The notes under the pieces: model-generated | Seen by the model: only the letters and a program-made list of their open reading frames with translations | Database searches by the model: none | Told to the model about the DNA's origin: nothing | Translations under genes and position numbers: made by a program | Assembly (NCBI GenBank): GCA_016931695.1 | Contig: JAFGEI010000170.1 | Span: 1 to 46,602, forward strand | Direction: 5' to 3' | Origin: Anaerolineae bacterium | Lineage (GTDB): Bacteria; Chloroflexota; Anaerolineae; B4-G1; DUEL01 | DNA: 46,602 bases | In this document: positions 1 to 8,637 of the stretch, in pieces | Numbering within the stretch: position 1 is the stretch's first letter | Layout: every line of letters begins with the position of its first letter

Positions 1-1037
1 CCCTCGTTGCCGGCCGAGACCTCGACCAGGATCCCCGCCGCGTGCAGGGCCTGGATCTCGTCCCGGAACTGGTTCTGGCCGCCGCCCGAGTAGCCCCAGG
101 AGTTGTTGATCGCGTCGGGGGCCAGGTCGGGATCGGGATCGGACCCGCTCAGGTCCCACGGCGCCAGGTCCCACTGGAAGCACTCGGTGAAGGTGGCGTC
201 GCTGCCGCTGCCGCTGTTGGTCATGTTCTTGCAGTGCACCGTCTGCGCGCCGGGGGCGACGCCGATCTGGTTGGTGCCGCCGTCGTCGCCGACCATGGTG
301 CCGGTGGTGTGGGTGCCGTGGCCGTGGCCATCGCCGGGGTCGTTGGGGTAGGTGTCGGTGGCGTCCCACCAGTTATAGTTGTGATCGACGACGGTGCAGG
401 CCGGCGGGTCGAGGCAGCCGCGGTAGTGGCGAAAGATGGTCGAGTGGGTTTCGTCGAGGCCGGTGTCGTTGCCGGCCACGACCATGCCCTCGCCGGTGAT
501 ACCCAGCGCCCAGACGTCGTCGGCGTTGATAAAGCTGATGTTGGGCTCGACCGCCGTGACCTCCTGCGGAGCAGGGTTTGTCTGCACCGGCTCGTCGAGC
601 TGGAACTGGTGGTTGGCAGTAATGCGCTCCACGTCGGGGCGGGCGGCGATATTCAACAGCAGCGCCTCGTCGCCGCCATAGACCAGGATCTTGTTGGCGA
701 TGTAAAAGGGCTGGTATTCGACACGCTGGCGGTCGAGATAGGCGCGCAGGTCGGCCTGCGTCCGCTCGGCCACCGTGGTCAGGGCGTTAAAGACGAACCA
801 GCCTTTTTCTTCCTTGGTCTGGAGCTGATAGGCCGGGCTGAGGTCCGCTTTTTCGCGCATCCAGACAAAGAACTCGGTCTGGCCGTTGGCCGCAATCTCA
901 TCCAAGACCAAAGGCTCGATCTCGGCCATGCTGGCCTGCTCCGGCTCGAGGGGCATGGCGCTGGCCGCGCCGAGAGGAATCTGGGCCAGGAACAGGGTCA
1001 GCAAGGTGAGAAAGGCGATTGTTTTTTGTTTGTTCAT
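1..1037 (-). CDS. Subtilisin-family (S8) serine protease, 3' end cut by window edge
   Basis: Secreted serine endopeptidase of the subtilase family, resembling bacillopeptidase F. The first 345 residues are present and the reading frame runs off the left edge with no stop. It opens with a signal peptide (MNKQK, hydrophobic stretch, cleavage near AASA), then an inhibitor-I9-like propeptide (residues about 30-150), then the catalytic domain. The catalytic Asp is in VVAGNDTGLDETHS and the His in GHGHGTHTTGTM; the oxyanion-hole Asn region SAGNEG is the last thing visible. The catalytic Ser lies outside the window. The ATG at 1037-1035 follows AAGGAGATATTTCG, a good Shine-Dalgarno. It sits 108 bp downstream of gcvPB on the same strand; no clear promoter is seen in that gap, so readthrough from the gcv operon is possible. 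Family call is firm; substrate unknown. Confidence 0.9.
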   Translation of the reverse strand, partial: MNKQKTIAFLTLLTLFLAQIPLGAASAMPLEPEQASMAEIEPLVLDEIAANGQTEFFVWMREKADLSPAYQLQTKEEKGWFVFNALTTVAERTQADLRAYLDRQRVEYQPFYIANKILVYGGDEALLLNIAARPDVERITANHQFQLDEPVQTNPAPQEVTAVEPNISFINADDVWALGITGEGMVVAGNDTGLDETHSTIFRHYRGCLDPPACTVVDHNYNWWDATDTYPNDPGDGHGHGTHTTGTMVGDDGGTNQIGVAPGAQTVHCKNMTNSGSGSDATFTECFQWDLAPWDLSGSDPDPDLAPDAINNSWGYSGGGQNQFRDEIQALHAAGILVEVSAGNE

Positions 1038-1145
1038 CGAAATATCTCCTTGTAAAATTTTCTAGTGACCGGGATCCAGCTTCACGATCGATCGATAACA
1101 ACCTCCTAGTGTTGTAACGCTCATACTGGCAGCCTGGATAAGCAG

Positions 1146-2624
1146 TTACAGCAGTTCCTGACCTTGCTCCTCCCACCGCAGGCGCAGTTCCTTTGCCGCC
1201 CGCACTTCGTCCAGGCGTCGCAAGGGAGCCTGGCGGGGCGCCTGGAGGAGCAGGTCGGGGTCGCTGCGTGCTTCTTCAGCGATCTGGCGCAGCGCCGCGG
1301 CAAAGGCATCCAGCGTCTCTTTGCTCTCGGTCTCGGTCGGCTCGATCATCAGCGCCTCGTGGACGATGAGCGGGAAATAGTTGGTGGGAGGATGAAAGCC
1401 ATAGTCGATCAAGCGCTTGGAAATGTCCAGCGCCCGCACGTCGGGGGCATCGGCGACCTGGCCCTCACAGACGAACTCGTGCATGCAGACCCGGTCGTAC
1501 GGGATCGGGTAGACGCCCCTGACCTGGCTCAGCAAGTAGTTGGCGTTGAGCACCGCGTGTTCGGCCACGCGCCGCAGGCCTGGGGCTCCCAGCATGCGGA
1601 TGTAGGTATACGCGCGCACCATGACACCGAAATGGCCGTAGAAAGCCTTGACGCGGCCGATCGACTGCGGCGGGTCGCGCCAGGCAAAGAACATCTCCCC
1701 ATCGCTCGAGCGCGCCTCGTCCACAGCGACGATGGGACGAGGCAGGAAATCGACCAGCCGGGCGGACGCGCCCACCGGGCCGGAGCCGGGGCCGCCGCCG
1801 CCGTGGGGGGTGCCAAAGGTCTTGTGCAGGTTATAGTGGAGGACGTCAAACCCCAGGTCGCCGGGGCGGGCGATGCCCAGCAGGGCGTTCATATTCGCCC
1901 CGTCGCCGTACATCAGGCCGCCGTGCCGGTGGACCAGCTCCGAGATTGCGGCGACGTTTTCGTCAAAGAGGCCCAGCGTGTTGGGGTTGGTCAGCATCAT
2001 GCCCACCAGGCGCGGGCCGTGTTCCTGGCAGGCGGCCTGCAGCGCCGCCATGTCGACGTTGCCCCGCCCGTCGGAGGGGATCTCGACCACGGTCATGCCG
2101 CTCATCGACGTCGTGGCGGGATTGGTGCCGTGCGCCGAATCGGGGACGAGGATGACGTTCCGCCCCGTATCGCCCTGCTGCAGGTGGTAAGCGCGCATCA
2201 TGAGCACCCCGGTCAGCTCGCCGTGCGCCCCCGCTGCCGGCTGCAAGCTCACCCCGGCAAAGCCGCCAATCTCGGCCAGGAACGTCTGCAGCGAATAAAT
2301 CAGGTACAGCGCCCCTTGCACCGTCTCTTCTTCCTGGTACGGGTGCAGGTGGACAAAGCCCGGCAGGCGGGCCATTTCCTCGTTGATCTTGGGATTGTAC
2401 TTCATGGTGCAAGAGCCGAGCGGATAGTAGCCGATGTCGATCCCATAATTGAGCTGGGAGAGCCGGGTGTAGTGGCGCACCAGGTCCAGCTCGCTCACCT
2501 CGGGCAGCGGCAAGTCGTCCCGCAGCAGTTCCACGGGCAGCTCGGCCGGCGGTACGTCCAGCTCGGGCAGGGTCGCCGCACAGCGACCGGAGCGGGAGAG
2601 TTCAAAGATCAGCGGCGGCGTCAT
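1146..2624 (-). CDS. gcvPB: Glycine dehydrogenase (decarboxylating) subunit 2
   Basis: PLP-dependent subunit of the glycine cleavage P-protein. With GcvPA it decarboxylates glycine and passes the aminomethyl group to the lipoyl arm of GcvH. The 492-residue length is normal for the separate beta subunit. The PLP lysine is K268 in YNLHKTFGTPHGGGGPGSGP, followed by the glycine-rich loop typical of P-proteins. The start ATG (2624-2622) overlaps the gcvPA stop as ATGA and has AGGAGGT inside the end of gcvPA, indicating translational coupling. The frame is open upstream but that extension overlaps gcvPA and has no support. Very confident. Confidence 0.97.
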   Translation of the reverse strand: MTPPLIFELSRSGRCAATLPELDVPPAELPVELLRDDLPLPEVSELDLVRHYTRLSQLNYGIDIGYYPLGSCTMKYNPKINEEMARLPGFVHLHPYQEEETVQGALYLIYSLQTFLAEIGGFAGVSLQPAAGAHGELTGVLMMRAYHLQQGDTGRNVILVPDSAHGTNPATTSMSGMTVVEIPSDGRGNVDMAALQAACQEHGPRLVGMMLTNPNTLGLFDENVAAISELVHRHGGLMYGDGANMNALLGIARPGDLGFDVLHYNLHKTFGTPHGGGGPGSGPVGASARLVDFLPRPIVAVDEARSSDGEMFFAWRDPPQSIGRVKAFYGHFGVMVRAYTYIRMLGAPGLRRVAEHAVLNANYLLSQVRGVYPIPYDRVCMHEFVCEGQVADAPDVRALDISKRLIDYGFHPPTNYFPLIVHEALMIEPTETESKETLDAFAAALRQIAEEARSDPDLLLQAPRQAPLRRLDEVRAAKELRLRWEEQGQELL

Positions 2625-3964
2625 TCTGTCACCTCCTGCAGCGCCTCCACCAGCACGTCGATTTCCTGGCGCGGATTCATCTCGGTCACACAGAGGAGCA
2701 CGTGGTCTTGCAGGTGGGGATAATCCCGCCCCAGGTCGTAGCCGCCAATGATGCCCCACTCGTCGAGCAAGTACTGGTTGATCTCTCGGACCGGGCGGGG
2801 GCAGTGAACGATAAATTCCTTAAAGAACGGTTTGTCCCGCAGCACGGCGAACCCCTCCAGCTCGTCGATGCGCCCGGCGGCATAGTGCGCGCGGTGGTAG
2901 CAGAGCTCGGCTACCTGGCGCAGCCCGCAGCGGCCCAGCGCCGCCATATAGATCGCTGCCGCCAGGACGAGCAGCCCCTGGTTGGTGCAGATGTTGGAGG
3001 TGGCGCGTTCGCGGCGGATGTGTTGTTCGCGGGTCGACAGCGTGAGCACAAAGCCGCGCTCTCCTGCCGCGTCCACCGTCTGGCCTGCCAGCCGGCCGGC
3101 CATCTTGCGCACGTGCTCCATGCGGGTGGCGAAAAAGCCCAGGTACGGGCCGCCCAGGTTCAATCCAGCGCCCATGCCCTGCCCCTCGCCGACGACGATG
3201 TCGGCGCCGAAATCGCCCGGCGGCTTGAGCAGCCCCAGGGCAATGGGGTCCGTCACGACGACCAGCAGGGCCCTGTGCTCTCGCGCCGCACCCGCCAGCC
3301 CTGGCAGGTCCTCAATCTGCCCCAGGAAATTGGGACTCTGCACGATCAGGCAGGCGGTCTCCCCGTCGACCCGATCGGCCAGTTGGGAACTGTCGGCGCC
3401 GGGGTCCTCGTCCCCGACGATCGTCAGCCCCATCCCCTGGGTGTAGGTCCGCACCACGTCGCGGTATTCCGGGTGGAGCTGGGGGGAGAGGACGACCTTG
3501 CGCCGCTTGAGACGGTGGGCATTGACGGCGGTAATGACCGCTTCAGCAGTGGCCGTCGCGCCGTCATAGTGGGAGGCATTCGAGACCTCCATCCCGGTCA
3601 GGTTGCAGATCATGGTCTGGTACTCAAAGATCGCCTGCAGCGTGCCCTGGCTGACCTCGGGCTGGTAGGGGGTGTAGGCGGTGTAGAACTCGCCGCGCCG
3701 CAGCAGGGAATCGACCACGGCGGGCACGAAATGGTGATAAGCGCCCGCCCCCAGGAAGCAGGGGCCGTCAGCAACAGAAAAGTTTGCCTCGGCCAGCGTT
3801 TCCAACTCCCACCGCGCCTCCATCTCGGAGAGGGGGAAAGGCAAATCCAGCGTGGGGAAGCGTACAGCCTCGGGTACGTCCCGGAACAACTCGTCGACAG
3901 ACCGGACGCCGATCGCTTTGAGCATCGCCTGCCGGTCCTCGTTGGAATGAGGGATATATGGCAT
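2621..3964 (-). CDS. gcvPA: Glycine dehydrogenase (decarboxylating) subunit 1
   Basis: Alpha subunit of the two-chain P-protein of the glycine cleavage system, 447 residues. The N-terminus MPYIPHSNEDRQAML and the segment PYQPEVSQGTLQAIFEYQT are characteristic of GcvPA; the C-terminal part carries ATSNICTNQGL, a conserved P-protein signature. The ATG at 3964 is chosen over an in-frame GTG three codons upstream because GGAGG lies 8 nt before the ATG. The stop overlaps the gcvPB start by 4 bp (ATGA). It follows gcvH by 33 bp in the same transcription unit. No gcvT (aminomethyltransferase) is present in the window, so T-protein must be encoded elsewhere. Confidence 0.97.
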   Translation of the reverse strand: MPYIPHSNEDRQAMLKAIGVRSVDELFRDVPEAVRFPTLDLPFPLSEMEARWELETLAEANFSVADGPCFLGAGAYHHFVPAVVDSLLRRGEFYTAYTPYQPEVSQGTLQAIFEYQTMICNLTGMEVSNASHYDGATATAEAVITAVNAHRLKRRKVVLSPQLHPEYRDVVRTYTQGMGLTIVGDEDPGADSSQLADRVDGETACLIVQSPNFLGQIEDLPGLAGAAREHRALLVVVTDPIALGLLKPPGDFGADIVVGEGQGMGAGLNLGGPYLGFFATRMEHVRKMAGRLAGQTVDAAGERGFVLTLSTREQHIRRERATSNICTNQGLLVLAAAIYMAALGRCGLRQVAELCYHRAHYAAGRIDELEGFAVLRDKPFFKEFIVHCPRPVREINQYLLDEWGIIGGYDLGRDYPHLQDHVLLCVTEMNPRQEIDVLVEALQEVTE

Positions 3965-3997
3965 ACCTGGCACCTCCGCGCCGTCGGGCGGGCGATT

Positions 3998-4381
3998 TTA
4001 CTCCCGCTCGCTCAAATAACGGCCGTATTGTTCCGCATCCAACAGGGCGTCCACCTGGCCGGGGTCATCGATGCGAATACGGATCATCCACGCCCCATAC
4101 GGGTCCTGGTTGATGAGCTCGGGCGTGTCCTCCAGTTCCTCGTTGACCGCAATGACCTCACCGGCGAGCGGCATGTAGAGCTCGGCGGTGGCCTTGACCG
4201 ACTCGACCTCGCCAAAGGCTTCGTCCTGGTCAAAGGAATCCCCCACCTCCGGAAATTCGACGTAGACAATGTCGCCGAGCTGGTCCTGGGCATAGGCGGT
4301 GATGCCGACGGCGGCCTCGCCGTCCTCGACGCGAACCCATTCGTCCTCTTTTGTATATCGCAGATCTTGTGGCACAGTCAT
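3998..4381 (-). CDS. gcvH: Glycine cleavage system H protein
   Basis: Lipoyl carrier protein shuttling the aminomethyl intermediate between the P, T and L proteins; 127 residues, standard length. The lipoyl-lysine is K63 in GEVESVKATAELYMP, flanked by the typical H-protein strands (VGITAYAQDQLGDIVYVEFP and PLAGEVIAVNEEL). The ATG at 4381 has ACAAGGAG 8-9 nt upstream. It is the first gene of gcvH-gcvPA-gcvPB and is preceded by a roughly 115-nt 5' leader with a GC-rich hairpin (GGGCCCGCTGCGGGCC) that does not look like a glycine riboswitch. Confidence 0.97.
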   Translation of the reverse strand: MTVPQDLRYTKEDEWVRVEDGEAAVGITAYAQDQLGDIVYVEFPEVGDSFDQDEAFGEVESVKATAELYMPLAGEVIAVNEELEDTPELINQDPYGAWMIRIRIDDPGQVDALLDAEQYGRYLSERE

Positions 4382-4503
4382 GATTTTTTACTCCTTGTAA
4401 AAGTGGTAACAGTCATCGCGTCCCTCGTCGCGTGGGAAAAGTTTCCAGGCCCGCAGCGGGCCCAATGAACCCGATACGAGCAGCTGAATCTGTTGCATCG
4501 CGT

Positions 4504-4509
4504 ATTATA
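4504..4509 (-). promoter_or_regulatory. Extended -10 promoter for gcvH operon
   Basis: On the minus strand TGGTATAAT forms an extended -10 element (TGnTATAAT). The matching -35, TTTAAT with 17-bp spacing, is weak, as is common with extended -10 promoters. Transcription would start near 4497 and leave a leader of about 115 nt before gcvH. Read from sequence only. Confidence 0.6.
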
Positions 4510-4559
4510 CCACACCTGAAGCGCTGATTAAAGGCCCCTACCCGCGGCGGCGAGCCCGG

Positions 4560-5870
4560 TCAACCGCCGCCGAACAACCGCGACAGCCACTTTTTGACCC
4601 CTTTTGCGGGCACTTCCCCGCGCACCGCAGCCGTCTGGCCGTTGACAGCAACAGTGTACTGCCGTTCCTCGTCCCGATAGTGAGCGACCCAGAGGGGAAC
4701 CAGGACCAATTTGAAGGATTCGACAATCAGGCGCGTCGAGCTGAGCGAAAAATCCCTGACCACGCCAAATATCTTGGCCAGGATCTCTTCCCTGGCCTGG
4801 TCCATTGCCCGGCGCCGGGCCACCAGCGAGGCATCCGCCACCGAGACCTCGTAGGTTTCGGCGGGCCAGTAGGCCAGGTAGCGCGCGTCGTAGGCGACGA
4901 TCCCTGCCCGGTCAAAGCCGTCGATCTCCTGCACCACCACCAGCGGCAGCGTGCGGCTGGCCGGCACCATCAGGTCGTCCTCAAAGATCACCTTGCTGCT
5001 GGAACGGCGGACCCATCGATCCTGCACCCTTTCCAGGCACTGCCAGGGTATCTCGCCGCCGACGTCAAAGGTCCAGACGGGAAAATAGACGCCCGTCGGC
5101 GGGCCATCCAGGCGGTGTGGCAGCCCCTGCGCCGCCATCCAATTGCGGAGCGCCTTTTCCGCCTGGTCGGGCGAGACTGCAAAGGGGATGATGCCCTCGG
5201 GGGGAACCAGTTCCTGGGTTTCGACGTGCTCGACGACGTACGCCGAGTCGCAGTATGGACAGGTCGACGAGAGCAGCTTGGGCGGCAGAACAAAAGCCGC
5301 GCCACAGCCGTGACAGCGGAACGAGCGCGTCGCCACGGGCTGGCAGTGGCCTTTGGCCGTCGCCAGGGCGACGGTGAAATCCTGCTCCTCGACGAGCGCG
5401 CCGTCGTCGAGCGCCTCCATGAGCGACTGCTGCCGCTGGCAATAGCTGCAGGTGAGGGAGCGCCCGTCGGGGGTAAACGCCATCCGCCCGCCGCACTGCT
5501 GGCAGACAAAACGCCTGGCCCGAACAGATTGATCCCGCTGCTGCTTGGCAGGCTCAGGCGGGGCAACCTGGTTGGGATCGACGACCCGGTCCGGGTCCAG
5601 CCGCCCTTCGACCACCGCCAGCATGCGCCGGGCAGCGGCGTTGGCGGGGTCAAATGCCAGCACTTCTTCCAGGTGAGCGCGCTTTTCCGCGGCGTCGTCG
5701 CTGACCTCGGCCAGCCAGAGAAAGGCCTGGGCCCGCTGTTCGAACGTCGGCCCAATCGCCAGCGCCTGCTCGAGATAGCGGCGGGCTTCGTCCTTGTCCC
5801 CCGCCTTGGCAGCAGCGATGCCGCGGACGAGCAAGTCGCGTACACTGTCGGCGAACATTGACTCGTTCAT
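4560..5870 (-). CDS. TPR plus zinc-ribbon protein of unknown function
   Basis: Function not recognised. The 436-residue protein has an alpha-helical N-terminus with two or three TPR-like repeats (residues about 10-90, including ARRYLEQALAIGP), a charged linker, then two zinc ribbons: CQQCGG...CSYCQ near residues 123-145 and CHGCGAAF...CPYCDS near 185-210. The C-terminal half is a predicted alpha/beta region with a hydrophobic segment (LVLVPLWVAHY) and ends with VNGQTAAVRGEVP, a motif shared with zinc-ribbon proteins often mis-annotated as PriA-like helicase; no helicase motifs are present. No signal peptide. The ATG at 5870 follows GAAGAGG; a second ATG four codons later is possible. It lies 31 bp downstream of murF-alr on the same strand, so is probably cotranscribed with it. 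Confidence 0.8.
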   Translation of the reverse strand: MNESMFADSVRDLLVRGIAAAKAGDKDEARRYLEQALAIGPTFEQRAQAFLWLAEVSDDAAEKRAHLEEVLAFDPANAAARRMLAVVEGRLDPDRVVDPNQVAPPEPAKQQRDQSVRARRFVCQQCGGRMAFTPDGRSLTCSYCQRQQSLMEALDDGALVEEQDFTVALATAKGHCQPVATRSFRCHGCGAAFVLPPKLLSSTCPYCDSAYVVEHVETQELVPPEGIIPFAVSPDQAEKALRNWMAAQGLPHRLDGPPTGVYFPVWTFDVGGEIPWQCLERVQDRWVRRSSSKVIFEDDLMVPASRTLPLVVVQEIDGFDRAGIVAYDARYLAYWPAETYEVSVADASLVARRRAMDQAREEILAKIFGVVRDFSLSSTRLIVESFKLVLVPLWVAHYRDEERQYTVAVNGQTAAVRGEVPAKGVKKWLSRLFGGG

Positions 5871-5900
5871 TTTCCTCTTCTGAAGACGCTAATTGCAAGA

Positions 5901-8459
5901 TCAGACGACCCGCGGCACGCGGGCCAGGATCTCGGATACGACCTCATAGTTGATCGTCCCCAGCCATGCGGCAACCTCTTCCGCGGTGATCTGGTCCTCC
6001 CCCTGCTGGCCGATGAGCACCACCTCGTCGCCAACGCGGACGTTGGGGATGTGACTGACGTTGATCATGGTCTGGTCCATGCAGATGCGGCCGACGATGG
6101 GGGCGCGATGACCGTGAATCAACACCGCTTCCCAGCGGGTCGGGGCGCGGCGGAAACCGTCGGCATAGCCAACAGGGATGACCGCGACCGTCTCCTGTTC
6201 CGCGGTCCGGTAGATGTTCCCATAGCTGATATAACTTCCCGGTGGCAGCGTCTTGACCTGGGCGATGGTCGTCTTCCAGGCCAGCGCCGGCCGGAACCCC
6301 GCCGGCAGCAGAACGTGGGGAGAAGGCTGCAGGCCGTACATCGCCAGGCCCAGCCGCACCATGGTAAAGCGAGCCTGCGGGATGCGCAGCGTGGCGGCCG
6401 AGTTGGCGCAGTGGACGTGGCGAAAGGTCACTCCCTGCTCCGCCAGCCGGTCGAGAATCCGCTGGAAGCAGGAAAGCTGCTGGTAGGTATAGTCCAGGTT
6501 CGGGTGATCGGCCACGGAAAAGTGGGTAAAGATCCCCTCTAGCTCCAGTCCCGGCAGCTCGCGCACCTGCTGGACGAAGGCAACGGTCTGCTCGGGCAGC
6601 GCCCCCAGCCGGCCCATGCCGGTATCGACCTTGACGTGGACGCGGGCGGTGCGGCGCAGGTCGGTTGCAGCGCGGCTGTAGGCCCAGGCTAAATCGGCGT
6701 CGTAGAGGGTCAGGGCCACGTCGCGCAGCAGCGCGTCGCGGGCCAGCCAGGCCGGGGTGTAGCCGAGAACAAGGATCGGGGCGTCGATGCCGCCGCTGCG
6801 CAGATGGATCGCCTCGTTGACCGAAGCGACGCCGCAGTAAGAGGCGCCGTTGTTGAGGGCGGTGCGGGCGACGGTCAGCGCGCCATGGCCGTAGGCGTCC
6901 GCCTTGAGCACCGCCAGCACATCCACCTCGCGCCCGACGATCTTTTTGATCTGCCGCACGTTGTAGGCCACCGCCTCCAGGTCGACCTCGACCCAGGTGG
7001 GGCGGGCAGGCTGGGCGATGCGCACCCGGCGCCCGTCGACCCGCTGCACCAGGCGGGCGACGTCCTTCTCGTCGGCCAAGAGAGCGGGAAGCACCTCCTC
7101 CATCCGGCTGGCGACATCCCCCTTGACCAGCACCACGTCCTGCGCCGCCAGCTGGGGGGCCAGGTAGCGCGCCACGTCGAGGGCGGTGTAGGTGACCAGA
7201 ATGCGATCCGCCGGCAGGCCGGCTTCCTTCGCCGCGTCGGCGATCCAGGCCGCCCGTTCCCCCTTGGTGATCAACAGGTCGACAAAGGCCGCCGCCGCCC
7301 GGCCTACCTTGTGATGGCCCTCGACGGCGTACCCACCCAGCTGGCTCATGTCCCCCAGCACCGCGATGCGCCGGCGGGCCGGATAATCGGCCAGCGTCGC
7401 CAGGGCCTGCAGCGCCGAGGCGGGGCTGGCGCTGGCGGAACCGTCGAGCAGGAGCGACCCGCCAAGGCCGGGCAGAATGCCCATCCGGCCCGGCCCGGGA
7501 CGCAGTTCCTCCACCGCGTCGAGGATGTGGCCCCACGGAACGCGATACACCAGGCCGACGGCGATGGCGGCAAGGACGGTGTACGCCTGGTGGCAGCCGA
7601 GAAGGCGGGTGCGAATCTCGGCCTTTGCCGGGTAGCCAGGGGTTCCCAAACCGCTGACGCCCGGAAAGTGCACCACGAACTGGAGCCCGTCGGGATCGGG
7701 GTGCAGGTCGGAAGCGACGATATCGGCGTCGGGACTGGTGCCGTAGGTGACGACGTAGGCGCGGGTCCGCTCGCGCATCGCGCGCACGTACGGGTCGTCA
7801 TAGTTGAGGATCGCCCAACCGTTGACGGGGAGAGCTCCGACCAGGCGCCCCTTTTCTTGGGCAATCGCCTCCAGGCTGCTCAAGTAAGCCAGGTGGGCGT
7901 GGTTCACGGCAGTGACGACGGCAACGCGGGGATGGGTCAGCCCGGCCAGGCGGCCGATTTCGTCAAAGGCATTGCAGGCCAACTCGAGCACGCCGATGTC
8001 GTGTTCGGCAGACAGCGCCGCCAGGGAAATGGGGACGCCAAACCGATCGCTCAGGTCGGGCGGGTTGGAAAAGACCGCGTGCTGGGTCGCCAGAACCGCG
8101 GTCGCGGCGCGGCAGGTATCCGTTTTGCCCGTCGAGCCGGTGACGCCGACAATCTCGGTGCCGTACTTGCGCAGCACGTAGGCCGCCCAATCGGTCAGAG
8201 CCAGTTGGGTGTCGGGCACCACGATACAGGGAATGGCCGGGTCAGCGGGGGGAAACTGGCACAGGATCGCGCCCGCCCCGGCGGCGACGGCGGCGGCGAT
8301 CTCGTCGTGCCCGTCCCCGCTCTCGGTCTTGACGGCGACAAAGAGCTCGCCCGCCTGGAGGCGCGCGGCATCGTAACAAAAGGCAGGAAATTCCCGCGGG
8401 TTGAACGGGCCGATTCGCTTTCCACCGGTCGCCCGTAGTAGATCATTCAGGTAAATCAT
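5901..8459 (-). CDS. murF-alr: Bifunctional MurF ligase / alanine racemase fusion
   Basis: An 852-residue fusion of two peptidoglycan-precursor enzymes: UDP-MurNAc-tripeptide:D-Ala-D-Ala ligase (residues about 1-470) and PLP alanine racemase (about 485-852). The MurF half has the Mur ligase N domain, a P-loop GVTGSTGKTDT with K112, and AVNHAHL in the central domain. The racemase half has the PLP lysine K519 in VLKADAYGHG, plus CANSAAT and VGRICMDQTMINV, all intact. Two MurF signatures deviate: the P-loop normally reads SNGKTTT, and the C-domain motif usually written DDSYNANP is LDGSASASP (residues 338-346). Fusion supplies D-Ala and its ligation enzyme in one chain. The start ATG has no evident Shine-Dalgarno, and the gene is directly preceded by a palindromic element. 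Confidence 0.93.
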   Translation of the reverse strand: MIYLNDLLRATGGKRIGPFNPREFPAFCYDAARLQAGELFVAVKTESGDGHDEIAAAVAAGAGAILCQFPPADPAIPCIVVPDTQLALTDWAAYVLRKYGTEIVGVTGSTGKTDTCRAATAVLATQHAVFSNPPDLSDRFGVPISLAALSAEHDIGVLELACNAFDEIGRLAGLTHPRVAVVTAVNHAHLAYLSSLEAIAQEKGRLVGALPVNGWAILNYDDPYVRAMRERTRAYVVTYGTSPDADIVASDLHPDPDGLQFVVHFPGVSGLGTPGYPAKAEIRTRLLGCHQAYTVLAAIAVGLVYRVPWGHILDAVEELRPGPGRMGILPGLGGSLLLDGSASASPASALQALATLADYPARRRIAVLGDMSQLGGYAVEGHHKVGRAAAAFVDLLITKGERAAWIADAAKEAGLPADRILVTYTALDVARYLAPQLAAQDVVLVKGDVASRMEEVLPALLADEKDVARLVQRVDGRRVRIAQPARPTWVEVDLEAVAYNVRQIKKIVGREVDVLAVLKADAYGHGALTVARTALNNGASYCGVASVNEAIHLRSGGIDAPILVLGYTPAWLARDALLRDVALTLYDADLAWAYSRAATDLRRTARVHVKVDTGMGRLGALPEQTVAFVQQVRELPGLELEGIFTHFSVADHPNLDYTYQQLSCFQRILDRLAEQGVTFRHVHCANSAATLRIPQARFTMVRLGLAMYGLQPSPHVLLPAGFRPALAWKTTIAQVKTLPPGSYISYGNIYRTAEQETVAVIPVGYADGFRRAPTRWEAVLIHGHRAPIVGRICMDQTMINVSHIPNVRVGDEVVLIGQQGEDQITAEEVAAWLGTINYEVVSEILARVPRVV

Positions 8460-8471
8460 GGGCCAAAGTTG

Positions 8472-8637
8472 TTAACTCGACAATGGCACATTGCAACATT
8501 GGATGCTCTACCGCAGTGGGGGAAGGGGAAAAAGGGGGGGGTTCGCAGGCGGCGAAGCCGCCTGCGAACCCCCCCCCTTTTTCCCCTTCCCCGTGCTTGG
8601 CAGAGCAATCTAATGAAATGTGCCATTGTCGAATTAA
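8472..8637. mobile_element. 166-bp MITE-like palindromic element
   Basis: A non-coding element whose two halves are near-perfect inverted repeats. Terminal repeats of 21 bp (8472-8492 and 8617-8637) match at 20 positions and share the core CGACAATGGCACATT. The inner arms carry GGGGAAGGGGAAAAAGGGG and the centre is GGTTCGCAGGCGGC-GAA-GCCGCCTGCGAACC (8540-8570). Both ends carry TTAA, either as part of the terminal repeat or as a target duplication. It contains no reading frame, so it would be a non-autonomous element mobilised in trans, or a large REP-type hairpin. It fills the gap between the dehydrogenase and murF-alr, and its right tip contains the dehydrogenase stop codon. Confidence 0.75.

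Noticed and set aside
42..1055. Long plus-strand open frame opposite the protease
   Set aside because: Low-complexity Gly/Val/Ala-rich shadow of the minus-strand subtilase, which has signal peptide, catalytic motifs and RBS.
1164..4468. Long plus-strand frames opposite gcvPB, gcvPA and gcvH
   Set aside because: Antisense shadows typical of GC-rich DNA; minus-strand genes have clear family motifs and coupled starts.
4382..4500. Glycine riboswitch in the gcvH leader
   Set aside because: The leader is only about 115 nt and lacks the paired glycine-aptamer cores; only a GC hairpin is seen.
6804..8438. 544-codon plus-strand frame opposite murF-alr
   Set aside because: No recognisable domain, composition of a reverse-strand shadow.
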